Source of the DNA: Micropterix aruncella
Lineage: Eukaryota; Arthropoda; Insecta; Lepidoptera; Micropterigidae
Direction: 5' to 3'
NCBI GenBank assembly: GCA_944548615.1
Contig: OX155952.1
Coordinates: forward strand, 40,993,231-41,057,230
Length of the DNA: 64,000 nt
Below, piece by piece: positions 23,370 to 34,992 of the stretch. Made by a program: the position numbers and the translations under genes. Position 1 is the stretch's first letter. Each line of letters opens with the position of its first letter. Under the pieces are notes generated by a model. It was not told where the DNA came from. It ran no database searches and saw only the letters and a list, made by a program, of their open reading frames with translations.

Positions 23370-23780
23370 AGAAAGCGCAGTCATTGTTCTTAACGACATT
23401 AACAGCAACGGCCTTGTCTGCGGCCTCCTAATTCTCATTGTCTCGTCTTAATTGCACGCTCATCAATGCTATAATTAATTAGCACCAAACATTACACGCT
23501 TTAACGAGATTTTTTGACGATAAGGTCGCCATTGTTAATGAGCAGGAAAATTGTCGACTCTTGTGTATTTCGCATTTTTTTTAATACTCGCCTTACTGCA
23601 TCGTTAACATCAAAATATCGGTCGTTTCGATAATGATAAACTTCCGCAAATATTCAGTTGGTACACATTTGCCATAGTTAATTTATCGGTCGTTTGGTTT
23701 TGGAAACGCTTCCGCAAATTAATGACTGCATTCATTACGTTCGAATATTACCTCATCAATATCCCATCGTGGGCGGTTCA
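23370..23780. promoter_or_regulatory. Candidate enhancer with duplicated motif pair
   Basis: ATCGGTCGTTT starts at 23617 and 23685, and CTTCCGCAAAT starts at 23641 and 23709. In both cases the two words are 24 bases apart. The flanks hold homeodomain-type cores (ATAATTAATTAGC, CCATTGTTAATGAG, GCAAATTAATGACTG). The stretch is single copy in the window and less AT-rich than its neighbours. Regulatory function is an inference from the motif arrangement only. Confidence 0.35.
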
Positions 23781-24039
23781 AAAATTAATTATTTATATCT
23801 CTTTTTTGTTCAAATAATTTAGGAACGTGTTTCGTAAAAGATTTTAAAACTGAACGGAGCTCACTTATTCAAAACTATCCCACTCTTCTGTGTCGTATGA
23901 AGCTTTGTGAATTATTTCATTGATCCATTGGTATTCTATCAAAGCCATTCAATTGGTTAGTTATAATTCCGAATTTAAAACCTATTTATTTGCTTTATCT
24001 CTTAAATAATAATCAAGGAACCAAGGAAGAATAGGTACT
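23781..24039. other. Spacer, nothing recognised
   Basis: AT-rich, with no open frame or repeat. Confidence 0.3.
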
Positions 24040-24330
24040 TCAGGTTTATTTATTTATTTATTTATTAGGGAAAAGCACATTTTTATGGCAGTACATTGTA
24101 AGTTTAACATTATAGGCTTAAATGTAAATAATAGCAAAATAGAAAAGAAATAAACTAGGCCTAGGCCCGTACTAAGGCAAGCGTACCAAGTAGAGTGGTT
24201 TGTGTATACTTTAGAATACTTAATTTAAAAAATATGCTAGGTATCAAATAATATTAAAAATTAACTAATAATAATAAACATTGTAATTTGGGTGTAGTGT
24301 GATGTAACTGTAGTGTAGTGTAGTTTGATG
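24040..24330 (-). mobile_element. LINE 3' end with (TAAA)n tail
   Basis: On the minus strand the block ends with TTCCCTAATAAATAAATAAATAAA, a (TAAA)n tail. The adjoining GCTTGCCTTAGTACGGGCCT is shared with 18060-18185. GTAGTGTGATGTAACTGTAG repetitions at 24294-24345 may lie at its inner edge. Confidence 0.6.
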
Positions 24331-25009
24331 TAAATGTAGCTGTAGTGTGCTGGAAAAATAACATTCAGTAAATGGTGAAAGTATAAAGGAATATTCGACA
24401 AAGATAAAACAATATTTTAAATACGTCTATTTTTGCTTGTATTTTTAATGGTATATACCATTGTATCATAATAGTAAGGTTTTATTTCTGTCTTTCATAT
24501 ACTTCATTTCTTACTTTGGCGATGCGAGTTAAATATTGTTTCCTCGTGTTACGGTTCAAATTTCACCATTGCAAGAACCAGAGAGACGCGTCAAAGTTAT
24601 ATAGCATGTCAAAAAGATAAAGCATAGTCATCTATGTATCACTAATAAATAGTGTTATAGAGATAGGTGATTGTTTGATTGATTGATGGATTATGAGTGT
24701 TTTGCTGCTATACTGTAACGTAAAATAGCCGAATTGCTGTGTTTGATTCTCGTTTCTGCAAAAACAATACTTTACTACTAACATAAGCTTTTGTGTATTT
24801 ATTTGCGTTTGTTATGTTGCGTTAGTTTTCACAATACCGCGATTCGAAAATTAACCAATTCGTCTCTTTTGACTCACAGCAATAGCGTCTTTCTATATAA
24901 ATTCGACATATTTACCAGCCTATTTTACAACAATGTATTTACCTTGCAATACATATGTTAGTTTGTTTAGGGTAAATCTAGCATATAAAATTAGAACTAC
25001 TTCCTCTTA
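24331..25009. other. AT-rich sequence, nothing recognised
   Basis: No open frame or repeat partner of note. Confidence 0.3.
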
Positions 25010-25330
25010 TCCTATGAAGTTGAAATTTTACAAGTTGGTTCAGTTTCGACGACAATGCATTTTTAGACCTGATCCAGGGTCGACTACCGCCGAGGCTACT
25101 CTTCCACGGCCAACAGCACAGACACACAATTTTGTATAAGCATATAATAATAATTATGATAGCCCGTTCTAAATTTCACCATGACATGGCTGCTGCACCC
25201 AGGCTTGCTCCCGACGAGGGGACTTCTCAACGTTCAACAGCACAAATACGAAATTCTGTATAGCATTCAATTATGACAGCCCGTTATAAGTTTCACTATG
25301 ACATGCCTGCTGTACCCAGGGTTGACTCGG
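25010..25330 (+). repeat. AACCGAC-family repeat, internal units only
   Basis: CCTATGAAGTTGAAATTTTA and the following units with GGCCAACAGCACAGACACA, GATAGCCCGTTCTAAATTTC and ACCATGACATGGCTGCTGCA match the interior of the element at 9359-10058 with the same ~120-bp spacing. Both outer ends are missing. A TTAA MITE starts 30 bases further on. Confidence 0.8.
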
Positions 25331-25360
25331 GCAGAACATTTTAATAAAAGCTTGTTTTAA

Positions 25361-25622
25361 CCCCTAGAGCCCCAATTGGCCGATATCGGCCACAACACGA
25401 TTCAGCGTGACGGCCCCGCTTTAATTTAATTTTAATTTAATTTGTTTTATTTTATTATGTTTTATTATGTTAATATGTTTTATTTTAATTAAGGGTACAG
25501 TGGTTTGGCAGTAATTAATGATTTGGTGAGACATTGTCATAATTCATTTTTTTTACAAATTTTCACTAAAATTTTTTGGGACATCAACTTTTCAATCGGC
25601 TGAGGGGCCGAGGCCTAAAGTG
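25361..25622 (+). mobile_element. TTAA MITE, piggyBac-like (copy 1)
   Basis: TTAA (25357-25360) then CCCCTAGAGCCCC at the left, and GGGGCCGAGGCCTAAAGTG then TTAA (25623-25626) at the right. The reversed right end (CACTTTAGGCCTCGGCCCC) roughly mirrors the left. The interior has GTTTTATTTTATTATG and GGTTTGGCAGTAATTAATG. The second copy at 47186-47426 has the same ends and the same TTAA. TTAA targets and C-rich termini are typical of piggyBac-type elements. At 262 bp it is non-autonomous. Confidence 0.8.
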
Positions 25623-25626
25623 TTAA

Positions 25627-27961
25627 AAAAATATGTTTTTACTATTAACTTAATTAAAAATCCAAAAATACGAAATTCTTTTCATTATATTATCTTCAAA
25701 CTCTTCTTTTGAGTCTCATTCTTTAGTACTATTTAACGTAAAATTAATTGTTAATTCCTATTCTCCATTAATCAGCTCATTTTGCTGATCGCAAGTTTTA
25801 TTGCTCAAGTGCTCTTACAGATTATAATCATTCTTGGACTTCCTTATTGGTTTCCTTCGCCGGACCTTGAGTTTCGCCTGTGGTGCGACCCGTCGCTATA
25901 CACTTATTTTTTGACGCATGCCATACATTTCAATAAGTTTGCTCTCGTTCGTCCAGTTTTATTCTGTCTCAATGTCATCGCGATATCGCCTTCACTTCTG
26001 AGGAAATTATGAGCGGGTGTGAAGTATTTCTTGTTTACGGTCGCGTTGGAGTAATCACGTATATGCGATATATAGCGAAATATATACCTACGCTACGAAA
26101 TATATCGCTACGTATATAGCGAAATAGTATGTTCGATTTTTCTGTGTTATTAAGTTTCTTCTTCTTTTGTGACTTACTTTCCGTTACTAATTTTGAAACT
26201 ATTCAGCTTTTCCTTTGGTTAGTAGGAAATGATTATATTGAGTAATTATGCATTGCTCAAAATTAATATATCGAATTTTTATTTCGCAGGTGACTTGGAT
26301 TTTAAATCATTCTGTTTGTCTATTGTCTGCTTCATTCAGTCGCATCTTTATCATAAACTTATAGACCGAGTATATTCAATATTGGCCTTTCGAATTATTT
26401 TACAGACTAAAGATGAGTTTGGTGCTAAGGTTCATTAAAATCGTATGCACCGTTCACCACTAAAGAAATGTGAGACTCAAGTTATATATTAATATTTAGT
26501 TTATCCCGTAGAAGCGCCTGAAAATCAAAGTATAGACCAAATTTCACTCAAATTTGGAGAGGAATATGTTATACAATATGGTTATCACCTTAATTCAATA
26601 TATATATTCGGAGGTTATTGGTTTTTTTGTGTTAATATCGAATACTATCATTTTATTTTTCTTTCTCTTTATTCAGAAATCAAACCATTTTCAATCGATG
26701 GCCACCGAATCAAGTATTTTAACAAATGGCCTAAGTATTCCAGTTCCCTCCAGAATTATTCTGCAAATATGTCATTTAGTACAGGGATTGATTGATGGGA
26801 TGAATATGATCCAGCTTCAATCTATATTATACTACTGTTTTAGTGAATTAAAATAATAATAAATTTTAATTAAATTAATTGGTCATAGAACGTCCCTGAC
26901 ATTTATTATGAGCAGTCTGGTAACACCATTGCATTGTTTGGTGTCCAATTGTAACTGCTTAATATTGTAACAAAACTCCCGATTATCTAATTATATAATT
27001 TAAATGTCCTGTGAACTCCAGTGACTCATAAATTAACAAACTTTGATGAGGGATTGAATAATATGATATGAGATATTTAACATTAAAAAAAACAACATAC
27101 AATATGGATGTAAGTTAGTTTTGTATTCAGGGAATATTTATTCTTTATCATTCGTAGGAAGTTCTCCTAATGTTCTAACTATAGACCCTCATTTCGGATA
27201 CAGTAAATGTAAACATTTGCTCTATTTCATATACAGACAAAATGCTTCACTAATACAAACGTATCGGGGTTATTCGGGAAACTCCGTCCGAGGTTGTCCG
27301 ATTTCACCGGCGCTACCGGCCGGGCCGGTCTAGCATCACGTCCGGCCTTATTTGGCTTTTTGCACCCGGTAGTAAAAATAAACTGTGATATTGGCAGGAC
27401 TGTGATATTAAAAATAAACTGTGATGTTGAGATCGATCAGGAAATAGTACTGTTTTTATAGATGTCTGAATTCTTTAATTTCAAATCCTACAATGTCTTC
27501 TTTAAGTTATATACTGACTAGAAAGGTAATACAACTTCATTCATTCATTAGTTTGTTATAAAAAATGTTATTGTTTTGTAATGTATGCTACTTCCCTGTA
27601 ATATATTCTGTATTATCCATCGATGAATATAGCCAAATAGGATAAATAGGAGTAGTGTTGTAGAAATATTTATATGTCTACTTGCGGATGATGGTATATT
27701 ATTTATATCATTCTGCCAATGATTTAATGAGTCAGCATTCGTAAAACCTGATTTTTCGACTGTTCTTTGGCTTTTATTATTGGAACTAGGTTCATGTCTG
27801 AATAAAATAAATAACAGTGAGACAAAACATGTTCCAGACTGCTTAATTACTTTAGTCATATATTTTTATTGTTTGTACATAATTGTGTAACCAAAAAGTA
27901 GACAGTAATGTTGCCATTATATATAAACTCCATTAAAGTACAACTAAAACAGTGTCCGAGG
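25627..27961. other. AT-rich sequence, no gene supported
   Basis: Open frames at 25782-26012, 26229-26438, 26554-26856 and 27121-27333 are rich in Ile, Leu and Phe, as expected by chance in AT-rich DNA. None has a motif that I recognise. A cluster of TATATAGCGAAATA words lies at 26069 and 26113. A GC-rich patch lies at 27270-27370. Confidence 0.35.
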
Positions 27962-27975
27962 AAGCCCCATTGTGG
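27962..27975 (+). repeat. Target site duplication, left
   Basis: AAGCCCCATTGTGG, 14 bases, is repeated exactly at 28403-28416 on the other side of the LINE fragment. Confidence 0.85.
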
Positions 27976-28402
27976 CTTACAAAGGCTTACGACCGTAAGA
28001 CGGCCCGTGAGGCCCTATCGCTAAATAGGAACAATCTACGCATACTGGTGAGGGCGCTCACGGGGCATTGTGGCCTGAACAAACACATGTTCAACCTCAA
28101 GCTCAGAGACACAAAAATGTGCAGGTTCTGCCAAGGGGCAGAGGAAACTCCCCAGCACCTCATGTGCGAGTGTGGCCCGCTGATGCGTAAAAGATACACC
28201 CACTTGGGTGGTCACTACCTCCAACCTGAGGAGGTAAAACAATCTGGCGCCAAAAGCCTGTTGTGGTTCTTAAATGACACGAGGCTTAGCGCAGAACTAT
28301 AGTAGGTGGCGAACACAATAGATCAGCAATGGTCGCAGTGTTACAAAGCTCATAAAGACCTTAGAAAAGCCCCACTCAACAAATAAAAAAATATATTTAA
28401 AA
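27976..28402 (+). pseudogene. LINE ORF2 C-terminus with intact target duplication
   Basis: The frame to the stop at 28300-28302 encodes NNLRILVRALTGHCGLNKHM, then a zinc-knuckle-like C-x2-C-x7-H-x4-C (KMCRFCQGAEETPQHLMCEC), then LGGHYLQPEEVKQSGAKSLL. The 'LTGHxxxNxHL...CRFC...ETPxHxLCEC' arrangement is typical of the end of ORF2 in Jockey/R1/I-type LINEs, often after an RNase H domain. A short 3' part and an A-rich tail (CAACAAATAAAAAAATATAT) follow. The 14-bp duplications at 27962-27975 and 28403-28416 show a 5'-truncated insertion by target-primed reverse transcription. Because the duplication is still perfect, this is one of the younger insertions here. Confidence 0.85.
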
Positions 28403-28416
28403 AAGCCCCATTGTGG
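28403..28416 (+). repeat. Target site duplication, right
   Basis: Exact repeat of 27962-27975. Removing the insertion rejoins an open frame reading EEAPLW|DTEEVRTVISEL across the target (about 27937-28510, 44 codons to a stop). Its origin is unknown. Confidence 0.85.
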
Positions 28417-29187
28417 GATACCGAAGAAGTACGTACCGTAATCAGCGAGCTATCAAAGAGACATATTAGAGCTTTCAGTATCTCACTCTACCATCACTTT
28501 ATGCCTTGAAGGCATAACGTTGATATTAAATAATTTAGCAAAGTTTAAGACTCAAAAGGAAATTCACTCTCATTTTACCAAAGGTAGGCATAATTTTATT
28601 ACCCTCTTCGTCTTTATAATTATTTAATAGGGATTCAAACTACTTTGGAATGGTATGTTATTATAAAACATCCGAAAATATTAAAATTATACGTAGAAAA
28701 AGGAAAATACCTAAGTTTAAATTAAAAGGATACGTTATTGAGAGAGAATTGTATAACGTCAATGAATTCTAATTAGGTGACTGACAAATTCCATTTTGTT
28801 TTAATATATTTAGTTTGTCATTTTTACCATTTTATTGGCTATTATATTACGATTTGTATTTGTAGAACCATACTATTTTTCACTTCACGATAACTTAATT
28901 GATAATTCTCACGTCAAAATTTTCTAAAGTAAGTTAGTATTTTAATATATCTTTTCTCTATATTATGTCAAATAATTATCTCTTTGTCTTTGTATATTTA
29001 AGAATCAATACGATAATTAAAAATTATGTGGTGAGATTTTTAGGAAACATTTAGTGTAAATTTTTAGAAATATATTAATCCTAAGCAGCTATCTAATAAA
29101 ACATTATATCGATTCCAATCAAATTATGTAATATAATGTACATATTCAAAGTAATATGTACTAATGTCTAAACAACTATGTATAAGG
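28417..29187. other. AT-rich sequence
   Basis: The first 90 bases continue the target frame mentioned for 28403-28416. Beyond that nothing is recognised. Confidence 0.3.
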
Positions 29188-29228
29188 TTTGAAGACAATA
29201 AACTTTATTTCATTTGATTTGATTTGAC
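29188..29228 (+). mobile_element. Retroelement tail: AATAAA signal plus (ATTTG)n
   Basis: GACAATAAACTTTATTTCAT followed by TTGATTTGATTTGA gives a polyadenylation-like signal and a 5-base tail. The body to the left is not identified. Confidence 0.45.
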
Positions 29229-29401
29229 ATACCACCTCTAAAGCTTTTTTTAAATATTGCATCTGGGGAACCGTGTTAAAATTATTAGACAATTTTCTCA
29301 ATAATGAACTTGTTCACGCCTGAACCTTCAACTAAAACCCGCAAATATTTTTATCCTAACTCCGAAAATAAACAATTAATGAGAACGCCGAATAAAAGAA
29401 T

Positions 29402-29414
29402 GTCACCATTTCGA
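29402..29414. repeat. Probable target duplication, left of foldback copy B
   Basis: GTCACCATTTCGA recurs at 29613-29625. Because copy C also has TCGAAG at this side, the last 4-5 bases could belong to the element, leaving a duplication of 8-14 bp. Confidence 0.65.
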
Positions 29415-29415
29415 A

Positions 29416-29612
29416 GACTATCGCGGTTGTTTGACATTATAAATAGGATAGAAAACGAATTTACCGCGTGAAATTTGTAGGACCCGACGTTTCGGTGACG
29501 TTGCAGCCGCCGTTGTCTAGGGTAGACCCTAGACAACGGCGGCTGCAACGTCACCGAAACGTCGGGTCCTACAAATTTCACGCGGTAAATTCGTTTTCTA
29601 TCCTATTTATAA
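29416..29612. mobile_element. Palindromic foldback element (copy B)
   Basis: The arms 29437-29523 and 29526-29612 are exact reverse complements over 87 bases with a 2-base centre. The 21-base unpaired left end (GACTATCGCGGTTGTTTGAC) is shared with copy C. Each arm reads TTATAAATAGGATAGAAAAC, then TTTACCGCGTGAAATTTGTA, GGACCCGACGTTTCGGTGAC and GTTGCAGCCGCCGTTGTC. Flanking GTCACCATTTCGA repeats indicate an insertion. There is no coding capacity; the two open frames across it are mirror images of each other. A perfect palindrome of this size may be under-represented in short-read data. Confidence 0.9.
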
Positions 29613-29625
29613 GTCACCATTTCGA
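29613..29625. repeat. Probable target duplication, right of foldback copy B
   Basis: GTCACCATTTCGA, identical to 29402-29414. Confidence 0.65.
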
Positions 29626-30129
29626 ATTGCAAACACTCAAAAGTCATTCTATTCGCTTGAACTTTCGTCGCTGGTGTTTGTTCGCGAGTTCAGATTTCAC
29701 ATGCATTCGCAAAATCGTATTGCGACACGACACTTTAAGTCGACGGGAGTGACGGCGACTGGTTTTAGCCAAGTCGAGTCGTTGACAACCGGGCGATAGC
29801 TAACGATACCAGGATGTGGCCCGTCAGGCAAGAAGGGATTATGATATATCGAGTAGACTCAATCGCGACTTGCGAGATAAAATCGAATCTGGTTAACGGC
29901 TAGCCATACTGCAGAAGAAACTGTTAGATAGGATGAATCAAAGACTAAGCTTTAGGAGGAATACAGACCAAAATATGCTCCGATGAGCCATTTAAGTGAG
30001 ATAAATCCTCTGTAACAAAAATAAAAACTTAAAAAGTGCATTCGGTCTTTCAGCATTTCAGTTTTCTACTCCACTTCAAGCTGCGTTGAACGACGAAGTA
30101 ATTTGAAAGATTTAGTTTTGAATTTAACA
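29626..30129. other. Spacer, somewhat GC-richer
   Basis: No recognisable motif or repeat partner. Confidence 0.3.
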
Positions 30130-30640
30130 AATAGAATAGAATGAATTTATTGTGCTAAAAAATACAACATTAAGTAGTGAAGATTACTTTGGTTTTAAAG
30201 CGCTATTTATGCACAATAGCGGACTTATCACTATAGCTGTATCTTACAGTAAACCATTCGATAAACTATTTTCTAATTGTCATCGTACAGTACATATAGA
30301 AGTAATTAAGTTGAATTTAAAATAAACTAATACAATTACATATCGATAACTTACGCTAACGTTAAAATATACCATTTTTTACATTTTTGCCCAGGGAAGG
30401 ATAAAGGAGTGGATAGGAGTGAGATGTTTGGTTAGTGTCTGTATGGAAGCAAATGTTTCTTCAACAACTTTTTGAAAGTGAGCAACGAAGGTGCATGCCT
30501 GACATGGTGTGGGAGCTAATTCTATAAACGAGCAGAATAGACCGTAAAAAGTACGTGTTACCAGATAAGTGATATAACAGAATGGCGAGTGTGTTATCCC
30601 GGCTTAATCGAAGTGGAAGACGAATTTTGATAGGATTTCA
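30130..30640 (-). mobile_element. Probable retroelement 3' region with (ATAGA)n tail
   Basis: On the minus strand the left edge reads AGCACAATAAATTCATTCTATTC then TATT, a polyadenylation signal followed by a short tandem tail. The GC-richer body at 30390-30620 is open for about 75 codons in one minus frame (with LAPTPCQACTFVAHFQKVVE). I do not recognise it as RT or endonuclease. Confidence 0.4.
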
Positions 30641-33600
30641 TAATTTCTAAATAATTCCACATTATAAAGTAAATTTTTCTATACCAATTAACATAAAGTT
30701 TTATTGTCAAAAGTATAAAAATAATAAATAATAAAAGTATTGAATAGGATACAATTTTAAAAATAATCTAAAATTATATCAGATTAAAAAAAATAATTAA
30801 AAGTTTCTTAAATGGTCATAGAAATAAAAAAATAACAAAAAAATATAAACAGGATTGAATATTCAGAAATAATAAAGAGCGAAAAATAGTTAAAGCAAAT
30901 CAAAAAGAATAATTTGACTATAAAGTACTATAATTGCAATAATAGTTTTATCTGCAAATAATAAATGATATTCAATAGTAAATATGTAATAAAGTATTAA
31001 AAATAGTATAATTTGATTAAAAGAATAACTTTAAAAAAATGTATTAAAATGGTATTTGAATTAATAATATTGCATATAATATATATTTTTTATATGAATT
31101 AATGTATATATGCATTGAAAATTGGTTTATAAAATCTAAATTATAATGTTCTTCATTTATCAGGTGCTTCTGAAGGTGGTTTGTAAATATTCGAGGTTTT
31201 TCTTCCCTGGCCAGAATTTTTAATTAATTGAACAAACCCTTGAAAAGTTTAATGCCGACATAAGTCGGGCATCGTTTGAAAAAAGACATGGTAAATCTAT
31301 ATTGTTTCTTTCACTATTGTTCTAGTCGTTTATATGGAAACATGATTCATTCAAATGTATGGATTCAAATATACACTCAATAACAATGTCATTGACAGAA
31401 AAACCATCGATCACATTTCACATATCATCATCAACAGTTGTCACTACGATTGTCACAGTTGACTAATGACAAAATTTGATATGTATATGTTTAAAACAAC
31501 ATCAAATCGGAATTATATAAGAGACGCGTTATTGATGACGGCACACTGCTGAAATATGTAAACATGAATTCAATACACACCGATGCCGATCGGATGTGTA
31601 AATAAATATGTAAATGGAAATCAAGCACATTATACAACTTTAGAAGTACTTCCGCTTCGAACAAACAGATCCTTCATAATCAAAATAAAATCATTGATTA
31701 TTTAACACGAAGTGGGTAAGTTCAAGGTTTGTCAAATTAATGGCCAATTCATTAGATTGAAATTATGTTAAAAGATCGAAGACTTTAACGACACCTGCTG
31801 CATGTCGTAAGTGTTTAAATACGAAAGGTCAATAGGCTGTTAAGAGGCGTCTAAGCCTCCTATATATCACTTCGAATATATTTCCACGTCTTTCGACATG
31901 GACCATTCTAAACACCTATATTTTGATAGCGAAACATTAAAATATATGGTTTATTTTGTAATATGTATACATAAAATATTGTGATGGAGGGTCCGGTGTG
32001 CTTTGTACGCTGTTGTCATATTTTTGAACCTATCTTCGCTTCCAAACAACACTTCTAGAGTTGAAAATATTCGAAAGCTGTATAAAAGAAAATTGGCATC
32101 TACACATTCTTTTTATAAGGTACACGATTTCTTTTTATAAGGTACTTCATAATTATATTTTTAATGCTCTACTTAAAAGTTTCAGAGCTACATCTCAAAA
32201 CGTATATTTAATAATTGGCGCTTTACTCGTTCATTATGGATTAACTTTTAATATTACTGGATATTTTTTTACAATTAATTATATTAAGCAATCTATAAAT
32301 AGTTTTTCTTTCTTGATTATTTTTAGTATTTTTTTGTTTGTTAATTATTCATACCAAAGATATGTTCCTTTAGTTCCTTGATTATTGTCTTCAAATGCAT
32401 GCCTTAATTTAATCGTAATATTCGTGATTATTAATTTTTTTAAATTTATTAAATAAATAAAATTAAACAGTTTTAATTTTAGGTCTATATATATAGATCA
32501 TATTTTTGTTATGGTTGTATTAGATTTTAACTATTAGATAGCTATGCTTTTAATAAATTATGATTATTCCGGATAGTTTACTATGACTATTTCGTTAATT
32601 ACTGTATATCATGCCACACGTGACTATATTTAATTTCCCTAATTTTTGAAATAGAAAGTAAAAAATGTATAGATACATAAATAGTTTAAGTTCCACGACC
32701 ATTTTCGTTATATAATATGTTTGTTTTAAATTTGACGAATTCAACAATATTGTATGGTACATCTTCATGATATGATTTTGTTCTTTACCGTATTATTTGA
32801 ATCCAATGAACTGATTATCATTATGATTATTCTGATGTTTATCAAATTTATATCATGGAAGGAGAAATTGATTCCTCGGTAGAATCACTGAAGATAGCTA
32901 CAAATTACCAGTGGCCATTTTATGATAAACGATCATGAATGGTGAACTCAGAGGCGGTAGGTAAACATCTTTCTACTGAGGTTCTGACGGAACAACATAT
33001 CCGAGGACTGAATGTATGAAGTATTCAGTCTCTAATATTCCAGATCAAGCTTGTTTAATTTCTAGATTGCTTGCTTTCCATTCTGCTCTGATTTTTAGAG
33101 CTTGTCATCTCCAAATTTTTGATCTCGTCTGGTACTGACTTATCTTTTCCGTCACGATACCCTCTTTCGCCTTCAGAGCCATTTCTGTTTTTCATTGTCT
33201 TAATTAGTAGAATCCATACAGCTAACTAAGCAATATTTTATATTTACTATATTATTATATTACTGTATATTAATATCAGAATATCGTCTAAGGCACCGCA
33301 TTGTCGTTGTAAATAATATAACAGTTTGAAATCAAGTATAATATAAGTAATTAGACCTCCTTATAGAGCGATAGCAGAGCAAGGAGAACGGTTGGAGATC
33401 TACCGTCTCGCTCTTTCTGCACAACTGCCGTTCTAGCTCCGTCCTTTTCCTTAGCCTTGTGGAATTTTATAATGATTTCATATGGTTCGCTTGCAAAATT
33501 CAGAGCGAGTCCGAGCCAGGGCGTGACAGCTGATATATCCATAGCTCGCCGTTGCCATTCAAGTATGCACTGAGGAATGGGTGAGCCGACACAGACATAT

Positions 33601-33705
33601 ATGATGATTTCGTACTATTACATTCTTATAATTATGTTTAATAGACAGGCAGAATAATTGCTGATATGTCTGAAATTAACACTGACTTTATTTATGATAT
33701 ATTTT
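30641..33705. other. Very AT-rich sequence, no gene supported
   Basis: Chance frames such as 32061-32381 are hydrophobic because of base composition. A GC-richer 190-bp patch at 33351-33542 is open on the minus strand (63 codons, with IIIKFHKAKEKDGARTAVVQ). I cannot place it; it could be part of a repeat. Confidence 0.35.
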
Positions 33706-34160
33706 TTAATGTACGTCTAGTGTATTGTCAAATACGTTAACACTACGCGCTTTAACCGCTTTAGCAGGTAAACTATTCCAATGGTCCACAGTCCGGTTGG
33801 CTAGAAATTGTTTCCTGTGATTGTTGTGAAATCGTGATTCCTCCAGTTTGAAGCAGTTCCTCGCAGATGATGCATTTAGTTGCGCTTGCAACTTGAAAAC
33901 ATATCGGGGCAAATATATAATCCTATGAGGACCGTATACGTCTCAATGAGATCACTCCTGATCCGACGATTAAGTGTAGGCCGTTGCAATCTGTGGTGTC
34001 TTTCTGAGTATTCCAGATTTTAAAACCCATTTGCGTCTTGGTCGCTCTACGCTGGACTTTCTCGATGGTATCCTCATCTTTCACAAAGTAAGTCACATCA
34101 TATTCACAGTCACAATCACAATCTTCGTTTTGTTTTGTCATGTTGTGTAATTTCATGTTG
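33706..34160 (-). pseudogene. LINE ORF2 C-terminus (CR1-like)
   Basis: On the minus strand the first piece (34156-33923) encodes VKDEDTIEKVQRRATKTQMG and, after decayed bases, GLHLIVGSGVISLRRIRS. The second, in another frame (33912-33706), encodes LEESRFHNNHRKQFLANRTV and DHWNSLPAKAVKARSVNVFD. The order 'D-x-x-x-I-E-K-V-Q-R-R-A-T-K...F-x-x-R-x-V-x-x-W-N-S-L-P-x-x-V-x-x-x-x-S-V-N-x-F' is the well-known end of CR1-like LINE ORF2 proteins. A frameshift near 33915, an internal deletion and the loss of the RT core mark it as dead. Confidence 0.85.
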
Positions 34161-34992
34161 TTTTAGCCCTGTTGTTGTTTAAACCTAGCCAAAAACCTCA
34201 TTGGATCGATTGTCTACGTATTGATGAAAGCCGTATCACGTTCGGTTTAGAAATTGGCGAATAACCGCCAAAGATATATTCAGTTATATATATACACAGA
34301 CAAAATGCCTTCAGTGAATTTCGTTAATTTTATATAAAGTACGAAATGAGACAGTCCTGATTCCAGCGACTTTTTCAGGTCAGATTTGATTGAGCTGACA
34401 TTACCTGAGTATACGAAGTGTGTGAAACCATTCATTATGTAGCGTATTAGTTTGTTCAGCGTTGTTTATAATTTGGCAACCAGGATTTTATTACGAAACG
34501 CAACGTGTATATGTATATATCTAGTGCCAACGTGTATAGTGCCAGCAAAATCCTCATAGTTCCAAATATTCACCGTTACAATATTCCAATTATTTTCCGA
34601 AAATTGATTATTCTTGTATTATTATGTTCAATATTGTAACTTTCGTAGTAAATGGCGGTCTAAACAAGCTTACATAGTATAAAACTGTATAAAATACAAC
34701 GAATTTTAAGATCATAACTAATACTATTTACATATGTAGGTATTTTTTTAAATTTTGAATATATGTTTCAATACGTAATAATTACGCACGCTAAGCTTGT
34801 GATGGACTAATAGATGGCATTCTATCTCCCCGTATTATTTATGTGACGTAATCAGCCAATATAAGAAATGCGATAGATGGCAATAATAATTTAATGTCAT
34901 TAAGGTTATCAATTGTATCCATTAGGGTTTTTTTAAATATACTAGTCCTTTATAAAAACTCAATTAGTATCAATATTATTATAAAAGAAGCA
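34161..34992. other. Intergenic sequence
   Basis: Nothing recognised. A repeated GTGCCAACGTGTATAGTGCCA occurs at 34523-34545 only as a short local duplication. Confidence 0.3.

Noticed and set aside
29351..29752. Two similar open frames on opposite strands (MKFVGPDVSVTLQPPLSRV)
   Set aside because: They are mirror translations of the palindrome arms, starting at the TTTACCGCGTG segment. The first is read on the minus and the second on the plus strand. This is not a protein family.
32061..32381. 106-codon membrane-protein-like frame
   Set aside because: The hydrophobic content follows from AT-rich codons (TTT, ATT, TTA). There is no motif, start context or repeat partner.
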